A stretch of DNA of 64,000 nt, taken from contig NZ_BQIP01000017.1 in assembly GCF_021602585.1 (NCBI RefSeq), forward strand, positions 1 through 64,000, given 5' to 3'. Of this stretch, positions 53,894-64,000 are shown piece by piece (the stretch's first letter is position 1; each line of letters starts with the position of its first letter). The notes beneath the pieces are model-generated. The model was not told the origin of the DNA. It saw only the letters and a list, made by a program, of their open reading frames with translations, and ran no database searches. A program made the position numbers and the translations under genes. The DNA is from Pseudomonas faucium (lineage in GTDB: Bacteria > Pseudomonadota > Gammaproteobacteria > Pseudomonadales > Pseudomonadaceae).

Positions 53894-53898
53894 CTACC

Positions 53899-55959
<2,061 letters not shown>

Positions 55960-55996
55960 TCACGGAGTGCGGGTGCCTCGGCGGGCCCCGTCGTTT

Positions 55997-56009
55997 ATGT
56001 CAGCGACAT
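55997..56009. promoter_or_regulatory. Inverted repeat in the fadH divergent region
   Basis: ATGTC-AGC-GACAT, a perfect 5+5 inverted repeat, lies 62 bases before fadH and 111 bases before the nitrilase-fold gene. It has the size of a repressor site; the protein that would bind is not known. Confidence 0.3.
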
Positions 56010-56119
56010 TAAACAGCCGTTTGAATGCGCTCAATGATCGAAACTGACAACTTATTGATCCTCCCGCACAGCAGGACTACCCTAGGAAACCTTTGTACTC
56101 ACAGGCGCTGTACCGCTGA

Positions 56120-57238
56120 ATGCGAAAACTCCTGGCAGGCGCCCTGGCGCTGGTGATGATTGCCGCCATCTGCGGCTACGGCTTCTGGACTCAACAACGC
56201 CCGGAGGGCCACTACCTTTCCGACTTGCGCATCGAACTGGCGCTCAACCACGGCGTGCCTGGCGATCATGGCAACCTGCTCGGCGTCGAGCCGTTACTGT
56301 TCCCCAGCGACTACCAGAACCTGCAACGTCTGCACCGCAAGCTTTCTGCCTACCTGGAGCAAGCACGCGCCCAAGGCCTGGTTGGCCCGCGCACGGTTGT
56401 TGTTCTGCCGGAACACATCGGCACCTGGCTGTGGGCCCGTGGCGAAAAGAAGGAGCTGTACCAGGTCACCCACAGCCGCGAAGCCGAGCAGTGGCTGGAG
56501 CTCAGCAACCCGCTGCGCTACGGGCTGGCCATGATGCAGGCCAGCGGCGATGACCGACGCGCCGATGCGCACTTGCGCATGAAGGCCAAGCAGATGGCCA
56601 GCGACTACCAGCAGCTGTTCGGCGGCCTGGCCCGGGAATTCGGCGTCACCCTGGTGGCCGGCTCGATCGTGCTGCCGGCCCCCTATGTCGAACAGGGCGT
56701 GTTGCATGCCGGCAATGGCCCGCTGTTCAACAGCAGCCTGGTGTTCGCCGCCGATGGCTCGCTGCTGGGCCAGCCCCAGCGCCAGCAGTACCCCGACAGC
56801 GAAGTGCGGCGCTACATCCACCACGGCCGGCACTTCCCGCTGCAAGTGCTGCAGACACCGGCCGGGCGCCTCGGCGTGCTGATCGGCAGTGACAGCTGGT
56901 ACCCGGAGAACCAGCAGCAGCTTGAACAGCTACAGGTGCAACTGGTGGCCAACCCGGTATTTCTCAGCGGCAAGGGCAGCTGGCAGGCACCATGGCGTGG
57001 CAACCGCCACCAGGACGCCACGGCCGAGCTGGCCCTGCAACGCGGCGAAGTCAGCGAACAGGCCGCATGGCAGCAACTGACCCAAGCGGCCGGCAGCCAG
57101 GTGAGCAGCATGAGCGTATTCATGCGCGGGCAGTTCTGGGAACAGGGCAGCGACGGCCAGGGCTTTGCCCACCAGGCCGGCGAGCTGCTGGCGGGCCCGC
57201 CCAGCCACGGCGCGCGCCTGCTGAACCTGTGGTTGTAG
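56120..57238 (+). CDS. Membrane-anchored nitrilase-fold protein lacking the catalytic Cys
   Basis: Protein of 372 residues with an uncleaved N-terminal anchor (LLAGALALVMIAAICGYGF) and a periplasmic domain of the carbon-nitrogen hydrolase fold. The catalytic Glu appears to be present (E98 in VVLPEHIGTW). The nucleophile region, normally LIC-x-D, reads LGVLIGSDSWYPE, with Gly256 where Cys is expected and Ser257 next to it. The usual lysine region reads QPQRQQYPD (218-226), with no Lys. It is therefore probably inactive as an amidase, or uses other residues. It ends four bases before an AraC-type regulator gene on the same strand. Confidence 0.75.
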   Translation: MRKLLAGALALVMIAAICGYGFWTQQRPEGHYLSDLRIELALNHGVPGDHGNLLGVEPLLFPSDYQNLQRLHRKLSAYLEQARAQGLVGPRTVVVLPEHIGTWLWARGEKKELYQVTHSREAEQWLELSNPLRYGLAMMQASGDDRRADAHLRMKAKQMASDYQQLFGGLAREFGVTLVAGSIVLPAPYVEQGVLHAGNGPLFNSSLVFAADGSLLGQPQRQQYPDSEVRRYIHHGRHFPLQVLQTPAGRLGVLIGSDSWYPENQQQLEQLQVQLVANPVFLSGKGSWQAPWRGNRHQDATAELALQRGEVSEQAAWQQLTQAAGSQVSSMSVFMRGQFWEQGSDGQGFAHQAGELLAGPPSHGARLLNLWL

Positions 57239-57242
57239 GGCG

Positions 57243-58283
57243 ATGCCTCGCCCCCGCGTGCGCCTGGGTGAGCTGTCGGTAGGGTTCATCCAACCCCTGG
57301 CCGAAGCCTTGTGCGCCCTGGGCCACGACCCGGCCCCCTTGCTGCGCCGCTACGGCCTTGACCCCACGCGCCTGGCCGAAGCCGGCGCACGCCTGTCGAT
57401 CCCGCGCTATATGCACCTGGGGCATGCTGCCATCGCCTTGTGCGGGGAGCCTGCGCTGGGTTTGCACATGGGGCGCCTGAGCCGCCTGGCCCAAGCCGGC
57501 CTGGCGGGCGTCACCGCGGCCCAGGCGCCCACCTTGGGAGAAGCTGCACGTACCCTGCTGCGTTTCGAGCCGCTGTACGCCGCCAACTACCGAGGCCATT
57601 CGAGCTTTCTGGAAGACCCCCAAGGCGCCTGGCTGCGCTTCTATTCGATCAGCCCCTACAACACCTACAACCGCTTCGTGGTCGACTCGCTGCTGGCCGG
57701 CTGGCTGGCTCAACTGGGCGCACTGGCCGGTGCCCCGCTGCAGGCCGAGCGGCTGGAAATGGAGTTCGAAGCGCCGGACTACGCCAGCCATTATCAGCCG
57801 CTGTGCAGCAGTGCCGTGCAATTTGGCGCCAGCGGCAACCAGCTGCGCCTGAGCCGCGCCACCCTGGAGCTGCCCAACCCGCAACACTGCCCAAGCACCT
57901 GGCAGCACTTGCTGCAACTGTGCGAAGCAGAAATGCTCCAGCGCACGCGGGTGCGCAGCCTGGGCGAACGCATCACCCATCTGCTCGGCCCGCTGCTCAA
58001 TGGCGGCCGTGAACCGGACCTGGAAGAAGTGGCGCTGCACCTGCAACTGCCCACCTGGACCTTGCGGCGCAAATTGGCCGAGGAAGGCACGCGCTTTCGC
58101 AACCTGCTCAACGACACACGGCGCGACCTGGCCGAGACCTATATCCGCGATACGGAACTGGCCTTTGGCGAGATCGCTTATCTGTTGGGGTTTGCATCGG
58201 CAGAAGCCTTCCAGCGCGCATTCAAGCGCTGGACGGGCGTCACGCCGGGGGAGTTTCGCCGCAGCCAGCGGCGGGTAGGCTAA
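57243..58283 (+). CDS. AraC-family transcriptional regulator
   Basis: DNA-binding regulator of 346 residues. The N-terminal half is the Arabinose_bd-type sensing domain of the OruR/ArgR-like group (VGFIQPLAEALCALGHDPAP, FYSISPYNTYNRFVVDSLLA). The C-terminal 100 residues hold two helix-turn-helix motifs, with LEEVALHLQLPTWTLRRKLA and FGEIAYLLGFASAEAFQRAF followed by KRWTGVTPGEFRR. The ATG is five bases after the nitrilase-fold stop, so the two are co-transcribed. It may control that gene or divergent fadH; neither is shown. Its stop overlaps a small ORF on the other strand by four bases. Confidence 0.92.
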   Translation: MPRPRVRLGELSVGFIQPLAEALCALGHDPAPLLRRYGLDPTRLAEAGARLSIPRYMHLGHAAIALCGEPALGLHMGRLSRLAQAGLAGVTAAQAPTLGEAARTLLRFEPLYAANYRGHSSFLEDPQGAWLRFYSISPYNTYNRFVVDSLLAGWLAQLGALAGAPLQAERLEMEFEAPDYASHYQPLCSSAVQFGASGNQLRLSRATLELPNPQHCPSTWQHLLQLCEAEMLQRTRVRSLGERITHLLGPLLNGGREPDLEEVALHLQLPTWTLRRKLAEEGTRFRNLLNDTRRDLAETYIRDTELAFGEIAYLLGFASAEAFQRAFKRWTGVTPGEFRRSQRRVG

Positions 58284-58366
58284 AGCTCGGTGGCGTCGTC
58301 GGCTGGCTCCGGGGTGTCCAGCTCATAGGCCTGGTATTCGAGCAACTCTTCCTGATAGTCATCCAT
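58280..58366 (-). CDS. Small acidic ORF of 28 residues
   Basis: A short frame on the minus strand encodes MDDYQEELLEYQAYELDTPE then PADDATEL, with 12 Asp/Glu and no Lys or Arg. AGAGGA stands eight bases before the ATG, a near-ideal ribosome-binding site. Its stop lies at 58280-58282, overlapping the AraC stop in convergent orientation. There is no signal peptide or membrane helix. I recognise no family. The good ribosome-binding site and the skewed composition argue that it is translated. Confidence 0.55.
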   Translation of the reverse strand: MDDYQEELLEYQAYELDTPEPADDATEL

Positions 58367-58520
58367 CGCCTGCGTCCTCTTCACGCTTTGTCTACGTTTG
58401 TCATGCCTCCACGCTAGGCGAGCGGGATGAAGGCATGATGACAAGCACACAAGTGGTAAACGTAGCAGGTGGCAGGGAAGTTATCCCCCGCTCATCTGTA
58501 ACACCGGATGTTTGCGCGCT

Positions 58521-59339
58521 TCACGGCGAAGGTGGCGCGGCTTCGGCGGGCGGTGCGTCCTGCTGCACCTGGATCGGCGCAGCCTCCGACGGCGGCGCAA
58601 CTGGCTGCGAGCCCTGGCTGTCATCCACCGCCGGTGCTGGCACTGCCTCGCTCGCGGGCGCAGCTGGCGCAGGGGCCGGCTCGGGCGCTGCGGGGGCGAC
58701 AGGTGCGGGGGCAGCTGGCGCTATCGAGGCCTGCTCGGGCAAGCCCAGGTCAGGCGCAGGTTTTTCCGGTTTCGGCGCAGGGGCCTCGACCTTGGCTTTG
58801 CTGACCTTCTTCGGCTTGGGCAGGTAGCTTTCCACCAGGGCAAAATAGCGCTCGTAGAACTGCGGCGCGGTCACCGTTTCGCTGGCGACCTTGACCATGG
58901 AGTCGTCGCTGGAACCGATCGGCATCGACACCGACCCCAGAATGCCCACGCCCAAGCTGGCCGAGGTATTCGACTTCTTGAGCGCATAGCGATCCTGCAG
59001 GGCATTGGCGAACACCGTCGAGCGCTGCTCGTCGCTGCTGTCGGGTGCGCAGGTCACGCTGAAGCTGATCTGCAGGTGGTTCTCGTTGTTCTGCTGGAAA
59101 CTCTTGTTACCGGCAATCTGGTTGGCGCCACTGCTGGTGATGATGTAGCCCTGGCTCAACAGCGCGCGGCGTGCGGCCTCGCAGGAGCCTGCCTCGGTGA
59201 CGGGGAAACTGCGCGAGTAGGTGCCCGAGTCATCGAAGTTCTCGTGCTCGTAGATCGCCGCTTTTTTCGAGGAGCAACCGGTCACGCCCGCCAGCACCAG
59301 GGCCAGCCCGAGCGCACCAAAGACGGATGATCTGGTCAT
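58521..59339 (-). CDS. DUF2242 lipoprotein with Pro/Ala-rich tail
   Basis: Predicted outer- or inner-membrane lipoprotein of 272 residues. The lipobox LALVLAGVTGC places the lipidated Cys at about 21, followed by SSKKAAIYEHENFDDSGTYS. The globular middle (residues about 30-175, including SCEAARRALLSQGYIITSSG and FERYFALVE-like YERYFALVESYLPKP) fits DUF2242. The last 95 residues are Pro, Ala and Glu-rich and probably disordered, long enough to span part of the periplasm. The ATG at 59339 is chosen because the signal peptide starts there; another lies 42 bases upstream. No operon partner. Confidence 0.85.
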   Translation of the reverse strand: MTRSSVFGALGLALVLAGVTGCSSKKAAIYEHENFDDSGTYSRSFPVTEAGSCEAARRALLSQGYIITSSGANQIAGNKSFQQNNENHLQISFSVTCAPDSSDEQRSTVFANALQDRYALKKSNTSASLGVGILGSVSMPIGSSDDSMVKVASETVTAPQFYERYFALVESYLPKPKKVSKAKVEAPAPKPEKPAPDLGLPEQASIAPAAPAPVAPAAPEPAPAPAAPASEAVPAPAVDDSQGSQPVAPPSEAAPIQVQQDAPPAEAAPPSP

Positions 59340-59460
59340 TGCCAATTCCGGGTATGTCGAGAGGTGCCTATTGTGCATCACTGCACCCGATCACTGAAAC
59401 CGTTCATCAGTGAAGAGTCTGTCAGCTTCGTGTAAAAGTGGCCTGGGTGGCCCGGAAACG

Positions 59461-59487
59461 AAAAAAGCGACCCGAAGGTCGCTTTCT
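59461..59487 (-). terminator. Terminator after the tRNA cluster
   Basis: On the minus strand AAAGCGACC-TTCG-GGTCGCTTTTTTC: nine-pair stem with a stable tetraloop and a T-run, 41 bases past the last tRNA-Asp. Confidence 0.92.
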
Positions 59488-59527
59488 CGTTGTGCTTCGA
59501 GGCGTTCAAGGGGCCTCGAGGCGAAGA

Positions 59528-59604
59528 TGGCGCAGCGGACGGGACTCGAACCCGCGACCCCCGGCGTGACAGGCCGGTATTCTAACCGACTGAACTACCG
59601 CTGC
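59528..59604 (-). tRNA. tRNA-Asp (GUC), copy 3 in transcription order
   Basis: Complete 77-base gene with encoded CCA. The acceptor stem is GCAGCGG/CCGCTGC, the T-arm GGTTCGAGTCC is normal and the anticodon loop CTGTCAC gives GTC. Identical in sequence to the other two copies. Confidence 0.97.
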
Positions 59605-59672
59605 GTATCATCCAGGCTTGCGCCCGGTTGAAACCTGGGGCTGCCCTTGCGGCTCGATGGCCTCGGGGCAGG

Positions 59673-59708
59673 CACAAAAAAAGCGAAACAGGTTCGCTTC
59701 TTTTGTGT
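59673..59708 (-). terminator. Terminator-like hairpin between tRNA-Asp copies
   Basis: On the minus strand AAGCGAA-CCTG-TTTCGCTT followed by a run of T, between the second and third tRNA-Asp genes. It would reduce expression of the last copy unless that copy is released by processing or has its own promoter. Confidence 0.7.
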
Positions 59709-59744
59709 GTGCTTCAAGGCGTTCATGGGGCCTCGAAGCGAAGA

Positions 59745-59821
59745 TGGCGCAGCGGACGGGACTCGAACCCGCGACCCCCGGCGTGACAGGCCGGTATTCT
59801 AACCGACTGAACTACCGCTGC
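59745..59821 (-). tRNA. tRNA-Asp (GUC), copy 2
   Basis: Complete 77-base gene with encoded CCA and anticodon GTC, identical to the other copies. Its flanks resemble those of the copy at 59528, with a repeat period of 217 bases. Confidence 0.97.
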
Positions 59822-59920
59822 GTATCGTTCAGGCTTGCGCCCGATTGAAACTGGGATCAGCCTCAGGCATGTTTGCCCTTGGCTTCAGACCGGTGCCAGG
59901 CACCCATCTGTTACTAAAAA

Positions 59921-59997
59921 TGGCGCAGCGGACGGGACTCGAACCCGCGACCCCCGGCGTGACAGGCCGGTATTCTAACCGACTGAACTACCGCTGC
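59921..59997 (-). tRNA. tRNA-Asp (GUC), copy 1
   Basis: Complete 77-base gene with encoded CCA and anticodon GTC, identical to the other copies but with a different 3' flank. Confidence 0.97.
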
Positions 59998-60077
59998 GCA
60001 GTGTGGACTTGCGTCCTATTCCTCTCTGGCATTTGGCTTCTTGCGAAACCGCCTGCGTCAGGAACAACCTCAGGAAG

Positions 60078-60153
60078 TGGTGGGTGATGACGGGATCGAA
60101 CCGCCGACCCTCTGCTTGTAAGGCAGATGCTCTCCCGGCTGAGCTAATCACCC
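60078..60153 (-). tRNA. tRNA-Val (UAC)
   Basis: Complete 76-base gene with encoded CCA. The acceptor stem GGGTGAT/ATCACCC, D-arm TTAGCTCAGCCGGGAGAGCA and anticodon loop CTTACAA give TAC. First gene of the tRNA-Val/Asp/Asp/Asp transcript. Confidence 0.97.
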
Positions 60154-60261
60154 TCGCGATGTTGCTTGTTGCGTTTGCTTCGCTGAGGCCGCGAAATTTA
60201 CGCAGGTACCGATGCTAAGTCAATAGCCCCGTTGAATTTTTTTCAAAAAGGCTGAAAAAAG

Positions 60262-60284
60262 AAAAGGGACCTTGCGGTCCCTTT
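60262..60284 (-). terminator. Intrinsic terminator after the SDR gene
   Basis: On the minus strand AAAGGGACC-GCAA-GGTCCCTTTT, then CTTTTTTC. It closes the cvpA-purF-metZ-SDR group 16 bases after the SDR stop. Confidence 0.9.
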
Positions 60285-60300
60285 GCTCACAGCTGGCAAC

Positions 60301-61071
60301 TCAGGTGTAGATCATCTTGCGGGTCATGCCGCCATCGACCACGAACTCCTGGCCAGTGACGAACGCCGCCTGGCGCGACAGCAACCAGGCGACCATGGCC
60401 GCCACATCTTCCACGGTCCCTACCCTGCCCGTCGGATGCTGGGCATGGTCGGCCTCGCTCAGCGGTTCGGCGCGGCGCTGGGACGGATCACGCGCATCGA
60501 TCCAACCCGGGCTCACCGCATTCACACGAATCTCCGGGCCCAGGCTCATGGCCAGGGCATGGGTCAAGGCCACCAGGCCACCCTTGCTCGCCGCATAGGC
60601 CTCGGTGTCCGGCTCGGACTGCCGGGCGCGGGTCGAGGTCAGGTTGACGATCGCGCCATTGTGCGCCCGCAGGTACGGCGCGCAGTGCTTGGCCAGCAGC
60701 ATCGGGCCATTGAGGTTGACCGCCAGCACCCGGTTCCATTGCGCCAGGCTCAGGCTTTCCAGGGTCTGGTTGTGCGGGTTGGCGATGGCTGCGTTGCACA
60801 CCAGCGCGTCCAGCCGCCCAAACTGCCCGAGCACTTGCGAAACACCGGCGCTGACCTGGGCCTCGTCGGCCACGTCCATGGTGATGAACCAGGCATTGTC
60901 GCCCAGGGCCTTGGCCACCTTGGCCCCGCGCGGGCGGTCAAGGTCGCTGAGCACCACCTGCCAGCCTTCGCAGATCAGCCAGGCGGCGATGCCCAGGCCG
61001 ATGCCGCGGGCGGCACCGGTGACCAGGGCAACCCGGCCATTATGGCCCGGCACACCGCCCCTGATTTCCAT
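60301..61071 (-). CDS. SDR-family oxidoreductase
   Basis: NAD(P)-dependent short-chain dehydrogenase of 256 residues. The cofactor loop is [13 protein letters not shown] and the [10 protein letters not shown] strand is present. The catalytic Tyr and Lys lie in [18 protein letters not shown] with the serine region VNLTST upstream, and the C-terminus [20 protein letters not shown] is typical. The ATG at 61071 uses the last base of the metZ stop (TGATG), so it is co-translated with metZ; a GTG one codon earlier is possible. The substrate is unknown. The gene keeps this place beside metZ in other pseudomonads. Confidence 0.9.
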   Translation of the reverse strand: MEIRGGVPGHNGRVALVTGAARGIGLGIAAWLICEGWQVVLSDLDRPRGAKVAKALGDNAWFITMDVADEAQVSAGVSQVLGQFGRLDALVCNAAIANPHNQTLESLSLAQWNRVLAVNLNGPMLLAKHCAPYLRAHNGAIVNLTSTRARQSEPDTEAYAASKGGLVALTHALAMSLGPEIRVNAVSPGWIDARDPSQRRAEPLSEADHAQHPTGRVGTVEDVAAMVAWLLSRQAAFVTGQEFVVDGGMTRKMIYT

Positions 61072-62282
61072 CACAGCACCGCCAGCCCACGGGCGAGGTC
61101 CGCCTGCAGGTCGGCCACGTCTTCAAGGCCCACGGCAACCCGGATCAAGCTGTCGCGAATCCCCGCAGCCTCACGCTCCTGCGGCGTCAGGCGACCGTGG
61201 GAGGTGGTGGCCGGGTGAGCGATGGTGGTTTTGCTGTCGCCCAGGTTGGTGGTGATGGAGATGACCCGCGTGGCATCGATGAAGCGCCAGGCGCCCTCTT
61301 TGCCACCCTTGACCTCGAAGCTGACTACCGCACCGAAACCGCTCATCTGGCGCTTGGCCAGTTCGTGCTGCGGGTGGCTCGGCAGGCCGGCGTAATGCAC
61401 CTTCTCCACGCCTTCCTGCTGCTCCAGCCATTCAGCCAGCAACTGGGCGCTCTCGCAGTGGGCACGCATGCGCAGCTTCAGGGTTTCGAGGCCCTTGGTG
61501 AAGATCCAGGCATTGAACGGGCTGAGCGTAGGGCCTGCGGTACGCAGGAAACCCACCACTTCTTTCATCTGCTCGGCGCGCCCTGCGACTACACCGCCCA
61601 TGCAACGGCCCTGGCCGTCGATGAACTTGGTGGCCGAGTGGAACACGATATCGGCACCGAGCTTGAGCGGCTGCTGCAAGGCCGGGGTGCTGAAGCAGTT
61701 GTCGACCACCAGCATGGCGCCGCGGGCGTGGGCGATTTCGCTGAGCGCAGCGATATCGACCAGCTCGGCCAGTGGGTTGGACGGCGATTCGACGACCAGC
61801 AGCTTGGTGTTGGCCTTGATGGCCTTTTCCCAGCCGTTGAGGTCGACCAGCGGCACGTAGTCCACCTGCACGCCAAAGCGCTTGAAGTACTTTTCGAACA
61901 GGCTGATGGTCGAGCCGAACACGCTCTGCGACACCAGCACATGGTCGCCAGCGCTGCACAGCGACATCACCACGGCCAGCAACGCTGCCATGCCGGTGGA
62001 GGTCGCCACGGCCTGCTCGGCACCTTCCATGGCGGCCAGGCGCTCTTCGAACACCCGCACCGAGGGGTTGGTGTAACGCGAATAGACGTTGCCCGGCGTT
62101 TCGCCGGCAAAGCGCGCAGCCGCATCGGCGGCCGTGCGGAACACATAGCTGGAGGTCAGGAACAGCGCTTCGCTGTGCTCTGCTTCCGGTGAACGGCTCT
62201 GACCGGCGCGCACCGCGAGGGTGTCGAAACCGACACCTTCGAGGTCACTGTCCAGTCGCCCGGCATCCCATTGATCCGTCAT
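61071..62282 (-). CDS. metZ: O-succinylhomoserine sulfhydrylase
   Basis: PLP enzyme that makes homocysteine directly from O-succinylhomoserine and sulfide, replacing the MetB/MetC route in Pseudomonas. The 403-residue protein has [19 protein letters not shown], the PLP-contact [19 protein letters not shown], and the PLP lysine at 219 in [16 protein letters not shown]. The length fits MetZ. The gene lies 15 bases after purF and overlaps the SDR gene, within the purF-metZ transcript typical of pseudomonads. Confidence 0.95.
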   Translation of the reverse strand: MTDQWDAGRLDSDLEGVGFDTLAVRAGQSRSPEAEHSEALFLTSSYVFRTAADAAARFAGETPGNVYSRYTNPSVRVFEERLAAMEGAEQAVATSTGMAALLAVVMSLCSAGDHVLVSQSVFGSTISLFEKYFKRFGVQVDYVPLVDLNGWEKAIKANTKLLVVESPSNPLAELVDIAALSEIAHARGAMLVVDNCFSTPALQQPLKLGADIVFHSATKFIDGQGRCMGGVVAGRAEQMKEVVGFLRTAGPTLSPFNAWIFTKGLETLKLRMRAHCESAQLLAEWLEQQEGVEKVHYAGLPSHPQHELAKRQMSGFGAVVSFEVKGGKEGAWRFIDATRVISITTNLGDSKTTIAHPATTSHGRLTPQEREAAGIRDSLIRVAVGLEDVADLQADLARGLAVL

Positions 62283-62297
62283 GCCGCTGCTCCCTGA

Positions 62298-63803
62298 TCA
62301 GTTGTTGTAGAGGTCGATGATCGCGCTGACGGCCTGGTTCTTCACCTTGGCCAGGTCGTTACGGGCCTGCTCGATGCGATCGAGGTAGGCTTCGTCGATG
62401 TCGCCGGTGACGTATTCACCGTTGAACACCGCGCAATCGAAATGCTCGATCTTGATCTTGCCGCCACCGACCGAATCGATCAGGTCAGGCAGGTCCTGGT
62501 AGACCAGCCAGTCGGCGCCGATCAACTCGGCCACCTGTTCGGTGGTGCGGTTGTGGGCGATCAGCTCGTGAGCGCTCGGCATGTCGATGCCGTAGACGTT
62601 GGGGTAGCGCACCGCGGGGGCCGCGGAGCAGAAGTAGACGTTCTTGGCACCGGCTTCACGGGCCATCTGGATGATCTGCTTGCAGGTGGTGCCGCGCACG
62701 ATCGAGTCGTCGACCAGCATCACGTTCTTGCCGCGGAACTCCAGCTCGATGGCATTGAGCTTCTGACGCACCGATTTCTTGCGCGCGGCCTGGCCGGGCA
62801 TGATGAAGGTACGGCCGATGTAGCGGTTCTTGACGAAGCCTTCACGGAACTTGACGCCCAGCCGGTTGGCCAGCTCCAGCGCGGCGGTGCGGCTGGTGTC
62901 CGGGATCGGGATGACCACGTCGATGTCGTGCTCCGGGCGCTCGCGCATGATCTTGTCGGCGAGTTTTTCGCCCATGCGCAGACGCGCCTTGTACACCGAG
63001 ATACCGTCGATGATCGAGTCAGGGCGGGCCAGGTAGACGTGCTCGAAGATGCAGGGCTGCAGTTTCGGGTCTTGCGCGCACTGCTTGGTGTACAGCTGGC
63101 CTTCTTCGGTGATGTACACCGCTTCGCCCGGCGCCAGGTCGCGAATCAGGGTGAAGCCGAGCACGTCCAGGGCCACGCTTTCCGAGGCGATCATGTATTC
63201 CACGCCTTCGTCGGTGTGGCGCTGGCCGAACACCACCGGGCGGATGCCGTTGGGGTCACGGAAGCCGACGATGCCGTAGCCGGTGACCATCGCCACCACC
63301 GCGTAGCCGCCGACACAGCGGCTGTGCACGTGGGAAACCGCAGCGAACACGTCGTCTTCGGTCGGCTGCAGCTTGCCACGCACCGCCAGCTCATGGGCGA
63401 ACACGTTCAGCAGCACTTCGGAGTCGGAGTTGGTGTTGACGTGGCGCAGGTCGGACTCGTAGATCTCCTTGGCCAGCTGCTCGACGTTGGTCAGGTTGCC
63501 GTTGTGCGCCAGGGTGATGCCGTATGGCGAGTTGACGTAGAACGGCTGGGCTTCAGCCGAAGTCGAGCTGCCCGCGGTCGGGTAGCGCACGTGGCCGATA
63601 CCCATGTGGCCCACCAGGCGCTGCATGTGGCGCTGCTGGAAGACGTCGCGCACCAGGCCATTATCCTTGCGCAGGAACAACCGGCCGTCGTGGCTGGTCA
63701 CGATACCGGCAGCGTCCTGGCCGCGGTGCTGGAGGACCGTAAGCGCGTCATACAGCGCCTGATTGACGTTCGACTTACCGACGATACCGACGATGCCACA
63801 CAT
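62298..63803 (-). CDS. purF: Amidophosphoribosyltransferase
   Basis: First committed enzyme of purine synthesis, moving the amide of glutamine to PRPP. The 501-residue protein starts [10 protein letters not shown] at 63803, so the second residue is the catalytic N-terminal Cys after Met removal; a TTG nine bases upstream would mask it and was rejected. The N-terminal glutamine amidotransferase domain has HNGNLTN and the synthase domain has the PRPP loop [24 protein letters not shown] lies upstream of the ATG. cvpA lies 42 bases before it, the classical cvpA-purF order. Confidence 0.97.
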   Translation of the reverse strand: MCGIVGIVGKSNVNQALYDALTVLQHRGQDAAGIVTSHDGRLFLRKDNGLVRDVFQQRHMQRLVGHMGIGHVRYPTAGSSTSAEAQPFYVNSPYGITLAHNGNLTNVEQLAKEIYESDLRHVNTNSDSEVLLNVFAHELAVRGKLQPTEDDVFAAVSHVHSRCVGGYAVVAMVTGYGIVGFRDPNGIRPVVFGQRHTDEGVEYMIASESVALDVLGFTLIRDLAPGEAVYITEEGQLYTKQCAQDPKLQPCIFEHVYLARPDSIIDGISVYKARLRMGEKLADKIMRERPEHDIDVVIPIPDTSRTAALELANRLGVKFREGFVKNRYIGRTFIMPGQAARKKSVRQKLNAIELEFRGKNVMLVDDSIVRGTTCKQIIQMAREAGAKNVYFCSAAPAVRYPNVYGIDMPSAHELIAHNRTTEQVAELIGADWLVYQDLPDLIDSVGGGKIKIEHFDCAVFNGEYVTGDIDEAYLDRIEQARNDLAKVKNQAVSAIIDLYNN

Positions 63804-63845
63804 GCGACGCAACCCCTACATTGATGAAACTTGAACGAAAGGTAC

Positions 63846-64000
63846 TCAAGGCCTTGCAGGCCCGAGCAGCTGTTCCTTGAACGGAAGATCAGCCGGAGTG
63901 CTGATCACCCCACTGGACATCCACTGGCTGGTGAAACCCAGGATCAGGTTCTTCGACCAGTCAGCGACCAATAGAAATTGTGGTATCAGGCGCGATTCCT
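63846..64000 (-). CDS. cvpA: Colicin V production protein homologue, C-terminal end only
   Basis: A frame entering from the right edge ends at 63846 and encodes about 50 residues: ESRLIPQFLLVADWSKNLIL then GFTSQWMSSGVISTPADLPF and KEQLLGPARP. This matches the C-terminal tail of CvpA, an inner-membrane protein that usually precedes purF. The membrane part lies outside the window. Confidence 0.8.
   Translation of the reverse strand, partial: ESRLIPQFLLVADWSKNLILGFTSQWMSSGVISTPADLPFKEQLLGPARP

Noticed and set aside
59461-59997. CRISPR-like regular repeats
   Set aside because: The regular repeats are tRNA-Asp genes with flanks; no short direct repeats with unique spacers or cas genes are present in the window.
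59410-60087. Small proteins containing MAQRTGLEPATPGVTGRYSN
   Set aside because: These are plus-strand translations of the minus-strand tRNA-Asp genes, a well-known annotation artefact.

Overview
The window is a core chromosomal segment of a high-GC gammaproteobacterium, most likely a member of the Pseudomonas putida group. Three gene blocks point there: the cmaX-crfX-cmpX-sigX-oprF block, the cvpA-purF-metZ block, and the ppsA/ppsR/gdhB neighbourhood. Short REP elements with the core GCCGGCAAGCCGGCTCCCAC, several in head-to-head pairs, fit the same assignment. No phage, insertion sequence, integrase or CRISPR array was seen.

Left part (1-21,400). A CHASE-PAS-PAS-GGDEF diguanylate cyclase is cut by the left edge. 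It is followed by rlmL, the ribosome hibernation gene rmf, pyrD, then the envelope-stress block oprF, sigX, cmpX, crfX and cmaX. Next come an RraA-like protein, an alpha/beta hydrolase, phosphoenolpyruvate synthase (ppsA, TTG start) with its divergent regulator ppsR, and the giant NAD-dependent glutamate dehydrogenase gdhB. These genes tie cell-wall sensing, gluconeogenesis and glutamate catabolism together.

Middle (21,000-27,000). This short stretch is more accessory in character. It holds an orphan acidic protein (possibly Imm10-like) and a three-gene cassette of FadR-type regulator, L-2-hydroxyglutarate oxidase lhgO and an MHS-family permease. Matching FadR-type operators precede the regulator and lhgO. 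An isolated DUF2235 (Tle1-like) hydrolase follows.

Right-centre (26,400-39,060). A MoxR-DUF58-DUF4381-BatA-BatB-BatD operon, overlapping at ATGA junctions, is followed by sbcD-sbcC and a GST-like gene. The moxR and DUF58 upstream regions share a duplicated promoter-like motif. The BatB VWA domain has lost its metal-binding motif.

Right part (39,000-64,000), mostly on the minus strand. It carries a lactonase-fold exported protein, a YCF48-RND exporter pair, pepN, and a coupled DUF1315-DUF2797 pair. Then follow nadK-metallophosphatase-glpG, DUF1853, a cytochrome b561, a D-cysteine desulfhydrase-like enzyme and fadH. A nitrilase-fold protein without the catalytic Cys lies beside an AraC regulator. 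The remainder is a 28-residue acidic ORF, a DUF2242 lipoprotein, a tRNA-Val/three tRNA-Asp cluster, an SDR, metZ, purF and the end of cvpA.

Nothing here is clearly a wholly new multi-gene system. The best leads are the duplicated moxR/DUF58 promoter motif, the lhgO cassette with its operators, the REP sequence inside glpG, the catalytically altered nitrilase-fold protein, and the small acidic ORF.
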